From the NCBI GenBank assembly GCA_963698715.1, contig CAVORW010000005.1, positions 186,001-250,000 of the forward strand: a DNA stretch of 64,000 nucleotides, in the 5' to 3' direction. The notes under the pieces are model-generated. The model was not told the DNA's origin. It saw only the letters and a program-made list of their open reading frames with translations, and did no database searches. Positions 25,755 to 33,102 of the stretch are shown in pieces. Source of the stretch: CAWHJB01 sp963698715. Its GTDB lineage: Bacteria; Chloroflexota; Anaerolineae; Anaerolineales; UBA4823. Each line of letters starts with the position of its first letter. The first letter of the stretch is position 1. A program made the translations under genes and the position numbers.

Positions 25755-26468
25755 TCATTGTGGCTCAACCAGGCAGCCCGGGCCTTCGCAGTGAGTTCTG
25801 GCGCCCTGAACGGTCCACTGGGCGCCAGAACAACGCAGGCGATGAGTGACGATTTGTTTACAGGCGCTCTCAATTGTGCCGCTGCCGATCATGTATCCCT
25901 GTTCTCGAAATTGGTCATATTGCAAGCGATGTTGATGGTTGTGGAAGTAGGTGCGGGCAGTGGCAGCTTCTTCAGAATGCGGCGCCAATGCTTGACAGGC
26001 TCGGATCACAAAGGAGGTGTTCCCCCACCACAGGGCAGTGCGGGCTTCTTCCAGCCAGGCTGTGCGTTTTTCGCCGGCCGGAAAGGCCTCCTTGGCTACC
26101 TTTTCGAGATATTCTTCGGCATGGTGCCAATCGACAATCTGGACTGCCTGGGGATAGTAGGTAGTTACCAATCTCCAAATCCATTTGGCACCATCCCCAA
26201 GGAAAACCAGTTCCTGCGCTAAATCAGCTTGCGCCCGGCAACCTGTGGCCCAAAACAGGTCTTCAAAGTCATCGACTTCCTGGATGTCACAATAATACTG
26301 CTGGGCTTTGGCCCGTAAGGCTTGCTGCCCGATCTCTGCTTTCTGGTGATGGCGCTGGGTTTGCTGACTGGAGGGCACCTCTTCGACCTGAAACCAGCTG
26401 CCTACCTTCACTTCTCGCCATTCTTCCGCTTCGTCCGGGTCTTCGATGCGCACATGGGCGCCATCCAA
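25755..26468 (-). pseudogene. ISKra4-family transposase, C-terminal fragment with DDE residues
   Basis: About 237 codons carrying the catalytic core: FLGDGAKWIW (first Asp), QIVDWHHAEEYL (second Asp) and GSGTIESACKQIV (Glu). It continues the upstream fragment after a frameshift caused by a 20-base tandem-repeat insertion. Without ribosomal frameshifting no full transposase would be made, so this copy is probably inactive. Confidence 0.85.
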
Positions 26469-27088
26469 AGAGCCATACAGCCGCTCAGGCCGCTCGGTTG
26501 CCGCTCGGTTGCCGCTCGTAACCTTTTCTGGAGATAGTCTGCAGCTTGAGATTGGGCTTTCAGCTTGGCTTCAACTTCCACCTGGAATTGTCCAAAGGCT
26601 TGGCTCTCCTTGCGAATGCTGTTCTCTGAAAGCTCCAGGAGCAGAAACTCTTTGACCCACAGGGCACTCTCCCCAAATGGCAACCCCGATCCTGCCAGGG
26701 CCAATAACCGCCCCAATCCAGGCGTCACTTCGCCTGGCTCCAGCCCGTATTCTTCATCCAGGGGCGCCCTCCCTTGGCCACACGAGCACCCCCCATAATA
26801 GCTGCGTTCATACTCGACCCAGTCAAATAGGCTCTTCAGCTTGGCTTCCCGTTTTCTCTGATACCTCAATTCGCCGCCACATTCACACGCTAGCTTCTTC
26901 TCCAGGCTGCCCTCCGCTTGGCTCAGCGTCCTCCCTAACACCATCTTTCCCAACTGCTTGAGACCCTGACGAATCCCTTCTTCTAGTTCCATGATGTTCC
27001 GATCTTGCTCGGCCTGCTCTACTTTTTTTACACAAATTGCCGCCATTTGCTCAGCCAGTGGCGCTAGTTCTTGTGTGGTAAACTCCAT
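26408..27088 (-). pseudogene. ISKra4-family transposase, N-terminal fragment
   Basis: The first 226 codons of the transposase gene, from ATG 27088. A Cys-rich segment (CECGG...CSCGQG) in the N-terminal region is typical of the family. The frame is correct up to RAATER, then runs out of frame through a run of repeats (CCGCTC units at 26481, 26490, 26501 and 26512 on the plus strand). Removing 20 bases (11+9) restores RAATERLYGSLDGAHVRIE and joins the next fragment. Confidence 0.85.
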
Positions 27089-27172
27089 GGTATGCCTCCT
27101 GTTTGGATTTTGGTCTTTCTACCCCTTAATCCTAACCGGAGGCTCTTTTTCTGACATCATTTGCGCGCTCAC

Positions 27173-27181
27173 GCAACCAGT
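27173..27181. repeat. Target-site duplication, right copy (GCAACCAGT)
   Basis: Matches 25676-25684; ends 7 bases before the -35 box of the tRNA-Pro promoter. Confidence 0.85.
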
Positions 27182-27188
27182 TTAGGGG

Positions 27189-27217
27189 TTGCCAGAAAAT
27201 ACCATCCGCGCTATAAT
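27189..27217 (+). promoter_or_regulatory. Sigma-70 promoter of tRNA-Pro
   Basis: TTGCCA (27189-27194), 17-base spacer, TATAAT (27212-27217); the tRNA begins 14 bases later. Confidence 0.85.
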
Positions 27218-27231
27218 GTGGGCCGTTCTAT

Positions 27232-27309
<78 letters not shown>

Positions 27310-27360
27310 CATCCGATCGAGAAGATTTTTTCTTCCAGATCGTGTCCGACTCAATGCCAG

Positions 27361-27392
27361 AAAAATAGCTGTCCGATCGGACAGCTATTTTT
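27361..27392. terminator. Bidirectional terminator after tRNA-Pro
   Basis: A 32-base perfect palindrome: AAAAATAGCTGTCCGA at 27361-27376 followed by its exact complement, ending in TTTTT on either strand. The stretch from here to 27649 shows no gene. Confidence 0.85.
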
Positions 27393-27648
27393 CATTCTGG
27401 GGATAGGCTTTCTATGGAGCCACTTCACCAGCCAGATTATTACTGCGCTCGATCGACTGAAGCGCCAGATATCGTCCGCCAATTTTGGTTTTAATTGCTA
27501 CTACGATTTTGTATTGATCGCAGTGACGCTCTTCGTCGCCGATCAAATGCTCAACTAATTTCTTCGATACCGAAACGGCATACTACATACATTCATATCG
27601 AAGCCCTCTGATCAGCGAATTAAAGCTTGTAGAAACATATTGTTGTTT

Positions 27649-28254
27649 CTATGCCTCCGCCAGTTCCCAGCGAACAAATCGCCGGATGACGATGTTCTCA
27701 CCCACGGAGGCAGCAACCGTATTAAGCAAGCGAGCGATGGTAAGCTCTCCATCCCGAATATAAGCCTGTCTTAAAAGAACCTGCTCGTCTAGATATTTGC
27801 TGAGCTGACCTGCAACAATTTTTTGAATCAGCGCTACTGGCTTCCCTTGACTGCGCGCCCAGGCAGCTGATTTTCGCTCGACATCAGCCAAAACTTCGGC
27901 GGGTATATCTTCTTCGCGCACATAACTCGGGGCCATCGCTGCAATATGCAGAGCGAGCTCGTGCGTGAAGTTCTGAAAAGCCTCGGAGTGGGCTGCAAAA
28001 TCGGTTTCGGTATTGGTTTCCACCATCACACCAATCCGACCATCGCCGTGCGAGTATAGCTCAATCCTACCCTGCGAAGTCTGGCGATCGGCGCGTTTGG
28101 TCGTTTCAGCCTCTATCCTGTCTCGCAGGCTTGCCAGGGCTGGCTCATATTGGCCCTTGGCTTGCTCCAATGCCACGCGACAGGCGCTGACGCCTGCTCC
28201 AGTTTCTTGACGAAGCTGCCTGATCAATTCAATCCTGGTCGCCACTTCAAGCAT
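27649..28254 (-). CDS. tsf: Elongation factor Ts-like protein
   Basis: 201 residues. The UBA-like N-terminus (RIELIRQLRQETGAGVSACRVALEQA) and the core motif VMVETNTETDFAAHSEAFQNF are those of EF-Ts, the nucleotide exchange factor for EF-Tu. The length fits the short form of EF-Ts (about 200 residues). tsf normally follows rpsB; here rpsB is absent and a PadR regulator lies 5 bases upstream on the same strand. It may be the only copy or a divergent second copy; VETNTETDF versus the usual VE(I/V)NCETDF is a small deviation. Confidence 0.85.
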   Translation of the reverse strand: MLEVATRIELIRQLRQETGAGVSACRVALEQAKGQYEPALASLRDRIEAETTKRADRQTSQGRIELYSHGDGRIGVMVETNTETDFAAHSEAFQNFTHELALHIAAMAPSYVREEDIPAEVLADVERKSAAWARSQGKPVALIQKIVAGQLSKYLDEQVLLRQAYIRDGELTIARLLNTVAASVGENIVIRRFVRWELAEA

Positions 28255-28259
28255 GCCTT

Positions 28260-28814
28260 CTATTTCTTATCAGAGAAATAATCTCTGGCTAATTCCTTTC
28301 GCACCTGGCGGACCCAGCCCAACTCACGCTGATATACGCCTGTTACATGTCCCAATATTTTGTCCCATAAGAAACTTTCACGCGCCGTCCGATTGGGCGC
28401 AATCACTGGCTCGCTCTGTTGTAACTGCCGCATCCTATACTGCAAGCTGATCTCTTCTTCATATCTCGCTAGCAGCTCATCCAGCTGGCTCGCAGACAAC
28501 GCGTCTGCCCAGGCCAGCTGGATCAGAAAATGATTACGGATCTCTGGCAGCTCGGGGTTTGAAAGCAGCCAGGATTTCAACTTCTCACGGCCTGGATCGG
28601 TGATAGAGTAGATCTTTTTCGATGGCAGACTCTCCTGGTGCTGGACTTCCTTTGAGATCAATCCGGCTTTTTGCATGCCAATCAGGTTGTTGTATATCTG
28701 ATTGTTATTGCCTGACCAATAAAAAACATCCGACCTGGAGATAATTTTTTTCAGGTCGTAGCCTGAGAGCGATTTCCAACTCAGAATTCCAAGAATTGTA
28801 TATTGGATATCCAT
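28260..28814 (-). CDS. PadR-family transcriptional regulator
   Basis: 184 residues from ATG 28814 (TTG 28826 possible). The N-terminal winged helix reads YTILGILSWKSLSGYDLKK with the wing VQHQESLPSKKIYSITDPGREKL, followed by the helical C-terminal dimerisation domain (about 95-180). PadR proteins repress by binding ATGT-N8-ACAT; exactly this site lies just upstream (28840-28865), so the gene is probably autoregulated. The EF-Ts-like gene 5 bases downstream would share its promoter. Confidence 0.92.
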   Translation of the reverse strand: MDIQYTILGILSWKSLSGYDLKKIISRSDVFYWSGNNNQIYNNLIGMQKAGLISKEVQHQESLPSKKIYSITDPGREKLKSWLLSNPELPEIRNHFLIQLAWADALSASQLDELLARYEEEISLQYRMRQLQQSEPVIAPNRTARESFLWDKILGHVTGVYQRELGWVRQVRKELARDYFSDKK

Positions 28815-28839
28815 TTCCCATCCCAATATAGATTTCTAT

Positions 28840-28865
28840 AACATATGTTATTAATAACATATGTT
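28840..28865. promoter_or_regulatory. PadR operator: 26-bp perfect palindrome
   Basis: AACATATGTTATT followed by its exact complement. The centre contains ATGT-TATTAATA-ACAT, the canonical PadR box, 25 bases before the padR ATG. Confidence 0.8.
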
Positions 28866-28876
28866 AACAAGAATTG

Positions 28877-29215
28877 TCAAGGCACAAACTCAAAGAAAAT
28901 ATTTCCTGCTTCAAAATCATGGTAAACATCAATCTCGCTGACCTTTATCTGCCTATGGGGCGCAGGGCGACAGCCGGCAATAGCACTCACCAGCATACCA
29001 CCACTCTCATCGTACTCCGACGGGTAGTCCTTGCCCACGACAAATAGTAAGGGCCGATCCGGATCGCGTCATCTGGGCATCCCCCGGCGTAAGCCTCGGC
29101 CTGCTGGTCCTTGGCGATGCTGCCAATTGTGATGTTCAAATCACGCAGCCGGTAACGCTGCCCGTTGCGCTACAAGTGAGTGATAAAATCCGAACCAGCC
29201 AGGACACTTCAGAGC
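28877..29215 (-). pseudogene. Degraded gene of unknown family
   Basis: On the minus strand coherent protein sequence can be read only by changing frame. The downstream part ends ...KVSEIDVYHDFEAGNIFFEFVP and a TGA at 28877. The upstream part reads THL-stop-RNGQRYRLRDLNITIG and AKDQQAEAYAGGCPDDA; a TAG interrupts it at about 29172 and a one-step frameshift near 29070 separates the parts. I do not recognise the family. It looks like decay of a gene that once preceded padR. Confidence 0.5.
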
Positions 29216-29297
29216 AGCTCGCATTCTAGGTGAAGTCCAATCTGCAGGCGATTTTGCCTGCAAATTGTCTGTGTGAAACAACCTAACCCAAAAACCC

Positions 29298-29326
29298 TTG
29301 CGCAAATATCATATATTATGTATAAT
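29298..29326 (+). promoter_or_regulatory. Sigma-70-like promoter in a gene-free stretch
   Basis: TTGCGC (29298-29303), 17-base spacer, TATAAT (29321-29326). No coding region follows; a strong hairpin starts 8 bases after the -10 box. Confidence 0.6.
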
Positions 29327-29333
29327 TCCCTCA

Positions 29334-29375
29334 GCGTCGTTGGCCTGCCCCCCTCAGGTCCGCGACGCCCTTTCT
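29334..29375 (+). terminator. Hairpin with T-rich tail directly at the predicted transcript start
   Basis: GCGTCG (29334-29339) pairs with CGACGC (29363-29368), with an inner CTG/CAG pairing, followed by CCTTTCTTT. It is either a terminator giving a very short RNA or the 5' domain of a longer RNA. Confidence 0.45.
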
Positions 29376-29490
29376 TTAATCCTAATTAATATTCGGCGTG
29401 CAAGATGGTTTTTAATCTGATCGACAAGCATAATGGGGGACACCGCTGGTTAAATTCTTATGGTATTAAGCCATGAAGTTTTCGACTTAA

Positions 29491-29605
29491 TCAAGCCCTT
29501 ATCGACTGCAATAGGAGCAGTCATAAGAAGTAAGATCGTAGTTCGGATTGTACGGCTCTAGCCACACAAACCGAACTATAAAATAAGCCATTCTTAAGGG
29601 CTTGA
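29491..29605. ncRNA. Candidate structured RNA: closing helix with two internal hairpins
   Basis: TCAAGCCCTTA (29491-29501) pairs perfectly with TAAGGGCTTGA (29595-29605). Inside are GACTGC/GCAGTC (29504-29509 with 29517-29522) and TAGTTCGG/CCGAACTA (29539-29546 with 29571-29578), the latter continuing through TTGT/ACAA and GGC/GCC. No open frame explains it. The strand is unknown; promoters on the plus strand at 29298 and 29629 favour plus. Confidence 0.4.
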
Positions 29606-29628
29606 GTGCTCCAAATGCACATTTAATC

Positions 29629-29656
29629 TTGCGGATTCTCAAGATTAGCGTATAAT
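29629..29656 (+). promoter_or_regulatory. Second sigma-70-like promoter in the gene-free stretch
   Basis: TTGCGG (29629-29634), 16-base spacer, TATAAT (29651-29656). It is followed by GGAGGAGAAGGAAATG, an apparent ribosome binding site and ATG (29686) of a possible small frame that runs antisense into the 3' end of the next gene. Confidence 0.5.
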
Positions 29657-29690
29657 TAAAAACGCTTCTCTCGGAGGAGAAGGAAATGGT

Positions 29691-29730
29691 GCGGGCGGGC
29701 GTCGAAGTGCTTCGACAAACCCGCCCGTTT
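29691..29730. terminator. GC-rich hairpin downstream of the GerMN-like lipoprotein gene
   Basis: CGGGCGGG with CCCGCCCG and inner GTCGAAG/CTTCGAC form a long hairpin that can act for the minus-strand lipoprotein gene or for the plus-strand candidate RNA. Confidence 0.6.
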
Positions 29731-29759
29731 GATTCATACTCACCCCGAAAGGTTCCTCT

Positions 29760-30491
29760 TTACTTATCGTTGGAGACACGATCTCCAAACGGAATACCAT
29801 TAAGATAGATATTGGTAGCCTCAATACCCCTCTGCTGCTTAATCGTGTCCCAAACCTGGGCTTTCACTCGCGTATTATCGCAGTCATCCCCAGAAGGCAC
29901 GTAAGTACCCCTTAGATTCACCGTAATCAACCCATTTTTGAACTTAACATTCTCGACCCGGATATTGGACCGGTAGAGTGGGTTGTAAAACGACCCATAT
30001 TGTTCAGTTTTGATCGAGAAAAGATGCTCGAGAGCCAGTTTCACATCTTTCGCAATATCATTCGAGCGCGAAAAACCAGCGCTGATTCCAAAAGAACTGT
30101 CGCCACATCCAACCCCTCCACCTGTGTTCTTCTGAATAAAGTAAACATACATTGGATCAGGAACAATGGGTACAGCTGGGAAGGATATAGAAACTGCAGT
30201 TACAACCGGCGTCTCGGTAGGAGTCTCAGTAAGGGTGGAGGTTGGTGTAAAGGTAGGACCAACAGTTTGCGTTGGCGGCTTGGGAGAAGCCGTCGCGGTT
30301 GTAGTTGGTAGATCTGTCGCCGTTGGTAGAGGTGTTGCCGTATCGGCAGGCAGGGCAGTTTGGGTTGATACAGGAGTTTCGGTTGCAGGAACCGGAGTGG
30401 GCTCCAATCCTTCAGTGGTGCAGCCTACCAGGGTCAAAATCAAATAAGCGGCTAAGATCACAATCTTATAGCGAATTTTATTTACAAGCAT
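29760..30491 (-). CDS. Lipoprotein with Thr/Pro linker and GerMN-like domain (copy 1)
   Basis: 243 residues. The signal peptide ends in the lipobox LTLVGC, followed by about 65 residues of Thr/Pro-rich linker, then a compact domain of about 130 residues (YVYFIQKNTGG ... VENVKFKNGLITVNLRG ... IYLNGIPFGD) resembling GerMN, a domain of sporulation and germination lipoproteins also found widely in non-spore formers. The role here is unknown; an outer-surface binding function is plausible. It is paralogous to the next gene upstream. Confidence 0.82.
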   Translation of the reverse strand: MLVNKIRYKIVILAAYLILTLVGCTTEGLEPTPVPATETPVSTQTALPADTATPLPTATDLPTTTATASPKPPTQTVGPTFTPTSTLTETPTETPVVTAVSISFPAVPIVPDPMYVYFIQKNTGGGVGCGDSSFGISAGFSRSNDIAKDVKLALEHLFSIKTEQYGSFYNPLYRSNIRVENVKFKNGLITVNLRGTYVPSGDDCDNTRVKAQVWDTIKQQRGIEATNIYLNGIPFGDRVSNDK

Positions 30492-30670
30492 AGGTTTATT
30501 CCATTGAGTAGAGTTAAGAAAATTATTCCGATCATTGCAAAACTATCTAAACTGATTCCTGGCTAGGTCGCAGATAAAAGTTTAGCTATAAGGCAATTAT
30601 CAGTCGTTGATTAGGAATCTTAGAAACTGGCACCTGGATGGATAATCCTGCACCGCAGATCCCAAAATCC

Positions 30671-31357
30671 CTATTTATCGTTCGCCAGCACATCACCTAA
30701 TAAGTTATTGTTTAAGAGGATATCGATTGTTTTGATATTAGAAAATTGACGGATTGTCTGCCAAATCTGCGCCCGCGCCCGGGTATTGTCACAATCATCG
30801 CCCGTCCTCACATATGTCCCGCCCAGGCGGATGGAAATCACGCCGGTGGATGGCTTAAAGCTTACGGAATTGACGGTAAGATTGGATTGATAAATCGATT
30901 GGTACAGAGCGCCATTGTATTCATAGCGGTAGCCAAATAAACGCTTTAGAGCAGTGGCGACATCCTCCGCGACATCATCGGTCCGAGGCAGCCCACTATT
31001 GACCGCATACAGGCTATCGCCACAGGACACGGGTCCACCGGTCCCTTTGATGATGTAATAAATAACAATGGCTTGATCCATAATTGGCGTCGGGGGTGGA
31101 GGAGTGACGGTGGCTGTATCGGTGGGTAAAGGTGTCTCGGTCGGTGTGGAGGTTTCCGTAGGGGCGGTCGTTTCCGTTGGCTGGGGTGTATTTGAAGCTG
31201 TAGGAGTGGGAATCTCTGTTTCAGTAGGAGGTATGGCTGTTGCAGTAGAAACCATAGTAGCCGTCGGAGGGATTGGCGTTGGATCCTGGGCAGGTGATGC
31301 ACATCCTACCAAGAGCAGAGATATCCACAAGCACACGATGATGGTTCGAGAATACAT
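30671..31357 (-). CDS. Lipoprotein with Thr/Pro linker and GerMN-like domain (copy 2)
   Basis: 228 residues with the same plan as the preceding copy: lipobox LLLVGC, a Thr/Pro linker of about 65 residues and a GerMN-like domain (IVIYYIIKGTGG ... CGDSLYAVNSGL ... YVRTGDDCDNTRARAQIWQTI). The shared GCGD or CGD, GDDCDNTR and terminal ANDK/SNDK motifs show tandem duplication. The 180 bases between the copies hold no gene or terminator that I can see. Confidence 0.82.
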   Translation of the reverse strand: MYSRTIIVCLWISLLLVGCASPAQDPTPIPPTATMVSTATAIPPTETEIPTPTASNTPQPTETTAPTETSTPTETPLPTDTATVTPPPPTPIMDQAIVIYYIIKGTGGPVSCGDSLYAVNSGLPRTDDVAEDVATALKRLFGYRYEYNGALYQSIYQSNLTVNSVSFKPSTGVISIRLGGTYVRTGDDCDNTRARAQIWQTIRQFSNIKTIDILLNNNLLGDVLANDK

Positions 31358-31530
31358 TCTATCTCCTTTAGAGAAGAAACATCCGCAGACAGCACCCCAC
31401 CAGCGGCAGTACCGTTCGCTGGCTGGCCGCGTCCACGGAACAGGTGAAGTTCAACTGCCTATTTTACAACCAAATCAATATTTTGGCAGAGATTCATGGG
31501 GGGCTTTGGGAACTCCGATCATGGGATGGA

Positions 31531-31578
31531 AAATGTGGTGCTTTTTGCAGGCGGCTACCCACAAAAAGCACCACATTT
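31531..31578 (-). terminator. 17-bp perfect hairpin, terminator of the 2-oxoacid oxidoreductase operon
   Basis: AAATGTGGTGCTTTTTG (31531-31547) pairs with its complement at 31562-31578. On the minus strand the stem ends in TTTT. The loop contains GGCGGCTACCC. Confidence 0.7.
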
Positions 31579-31647
31579 AAACTCATATCCCCGAGTTTCC
31601 CCAACAATCAAGAAATGGGTAGCAAATAGTCTGGATAATAAACAGGT

Positions 31648-32205
31648 TTATTCCACCTGGGCCATCTGCTGGCGGGCAAACTTACTGCCTTGCCGCAAAG
31701 CTTCAAAGTTTTTAGGCAGCAGGTTCATATGGCGAGCCGGCAGGTGGTCCTCCAAGGCTTTCTCAATAGTTTCAACCGATAATACCGGCAGCAGATCCAG
31801 CATGGCGCCCAGCATGACCATATTCAACAAGCGCTTATTGCCAATCTCTTCGGCAATGTCATTGGCCGGAATCAGGACACCTTTGATATCCGAACGCTTA
31901 AAGTCCCGATTGATCAATGAAGCGTTAGCAACCAGCACCCCATCCGGAACGATCAAAGGTTCATATTTATCGAAAGAAGGCAAATTCAGCACCATGGCAG
32001 CCTTTGGATTGCGTACGTTGGGCGAGCCAATTTCATCATCGGAAATAATAACCGTACAGTTGGCTGTTCCGCCCCGCATCTCTGGCCCATAAGATGGGAT
32101 CCAGGTCACCTCATGCCCAGAATCCATGGCGGCATAAGCCAGGAGCTGCCCGGCAAATAAAACACCTTGGCCACCAAAACCAGCTATGAGTATCTCAATT
32201 TGCAT
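31648..32205 (-). CDS. 2-oxoacid:ferredoxin oxidoreductase, gamma subunit
   Basis: 185 residues of the pyruvate/ketoisovalerate oxidoreductase gamma domain: EILIAGFGGQGVLFAGQLLA at the N-terminus and MRGGTANCTVIISDDEIGSP. This subunit forms part of the CoA-binding region in enzymes that oxidatively decarboxylate 2-oxoacids to acyl-CoA with reduction of ferredoxin. It is the last gene of a four-gene operon (delta, alpha, beta, gamma). Confidence 0.93.
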   Translation of the reverse strand: MQIEILIAGFGGQGVLFAGQLLAYAAMDSGHEVTWIPSYGPEMRGGTANCTVIISDDEIGSPNVRNPKAAMVLNLPSFDKYEPLIVPDGVLVANASLINRDFKRSDIKGVLIPANDIAEEIGNKRLLNMVMLGAMLDLLPVLSVETIEKALEDHLPARHMNLLPKNFEALRQGSKFARQQMAQVE

Positions 32206-32286
32206 AATTTAACCTCAATAAATACCTGGCACGATGGAAATTTCTGTGATTGGCGGCTACAGCAGAAATACCTGGGAACCCAATCA

Positions 32287-33063
32287 CTACACCCGCACTT
32301 CGGCAAGGGCAGGCGTAACTTTGAAATCCTCCAACGGATATACGGGGATCATATGCTCTTCTACCCATTTTAATGACTCGATTGGGGGGATCCCCCAATT
32401 CGTCGGGCATGTAGAGAGCAACTCAACAAGTGAAAAGCCGAGCCCGCGCTGTTGAACCTCAAAAGCCATCCGGATAGCCTTTTTCGCCAGACGAATATTT
32501 TTAGGATCATGCAAGCTTCGGCGGACCACATAGCCTGCGCCATCCATCTTTGCCAGAATCTCAGCCATATGGATGGGAAAACCCATCTGTTCAACATCCC
32601 GGCCCATCGGCGATGAGCTCGTTTTCTGGCCTGGCAGGGTGGTAGGAGCCATCTGTCCGCCCGTCATTCCGTAGATCGCATTGTTGATGAAGATAACCGT
32701 GATGTTCTCGCCACGTCCAGCTGCGTGCATAATTTCCGCCATCCCAATCGAGGCCAGATCACCGTCACCCTGGTAGGTAAAAACAGTCCGGTCTGGCAGA
32801 ACGCGCTTGATCCCGGTTGCCATAGCTGGCGCACGTCCGTGAGCAGCTTCCACAAAATCGGTGTCAAAATAATTATAGGCAAACACTGAACAGCCAACTG
32901 GCGCGACTCCGATGGTTTTTTCGCGCAAATCCATCTCGTCCAGAACTTCCGCAATCAACCGGTGGGCTACCCCGTGGGTACAACCCGGACAATAATGGGT
33001 AGGCACATCTGCAAGGGAAGCTGGTCTGGTGTAGACTAAGGTTGTAGGTGTCATACTTGTCAT
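32287..33063 (-). CDS. 2-oxoacid:ferredoxin oxidoreductase, beta subunit (thiamine-diphosphate binding)
   Basis: 258 residues. CPGCTHGVAHRL and the thiamine-diphosphate motif GDGDLASIGMAEIMHA...NITVIFINNAIYGMTGGQ identify the beta subunit, which holds thiamine diphosphate and ends the catalytic centre. Substrate preference (branched-chain 2-oxoacids or 2-oxoglutarate) follows from the alpha subunit next door. GGAGG lies about 11 bases before the ATG. Confidence 0.94.
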   Translation of the reverse strand: MTSMTPTTLVYTRPASLADVPTHYCPGCTHGVAHRLIAEVLDEMDLREKTIGVAPVGCSVFAYNYFDTDFVEAAHGRAPAMATGIKRVLPDRTVFTYQGDGDLASIGMAEIMHAAGRGENITVIFINNAIYGMTGGQMAPTTLPGQKTSSSPMGRDVEQMGFPIHMAEILAKMDGAGYVVRRSLHDPKNIRLAKKAIRMAFEVQQRGLGFSLVELLSTCPTNWGIPPIESLKWVEEHMIPVYPLEDFKVTPALAEVRV

Positions 33064-33102
33064 TTAAGGATAAACCTCCAAATCGCCGGAATACCCGAAC
33101 GA

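Larger units (their letters stand above)
25685..27172 (-). mobile_element. ISKra4-like insertion sequence, 1488 bp, complete ends
   Basis: The ends are inverted repeats: GTGAGCGCGCAAATG at 25685, continuing TTGTCAGA, and on the other strand GTGAGCGCGCAAATG ending at 27172, continuing ATGTCAGA; 22 of 23 bases match. A 9-base duplication (GCAACCAGT) flanks it. The single transposase gene on the minus strand is broken into two frames. Intact ends and an exact duplication indicate a recent insertion. Confidence 0.88.

Noticed and set aside
26481..26518. Short direct repeats considered as a CRISPR array
   Set aside because: Units are 9-11 bases with no spacers and lie inside a transposase gene; no CRISPR array or cas gene was seen anywhere in the window.
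28840..28865. Palindrome considered as a transposon end or terminator
   Set aside because: AT-rich with no T-run, and its core is the PadR binding box directly upstream of a padR gene, which is a better explanation.
30166..30447. Plus-strand frame rich in Val-Gly-Val-Ser repeats, resembling a repeat protein
   Set aside because: It is the antisense reading of the Thr/Pro codons of the lipoprotein linker; the same artefact occurs at 31104-31580 and 38367-38648.
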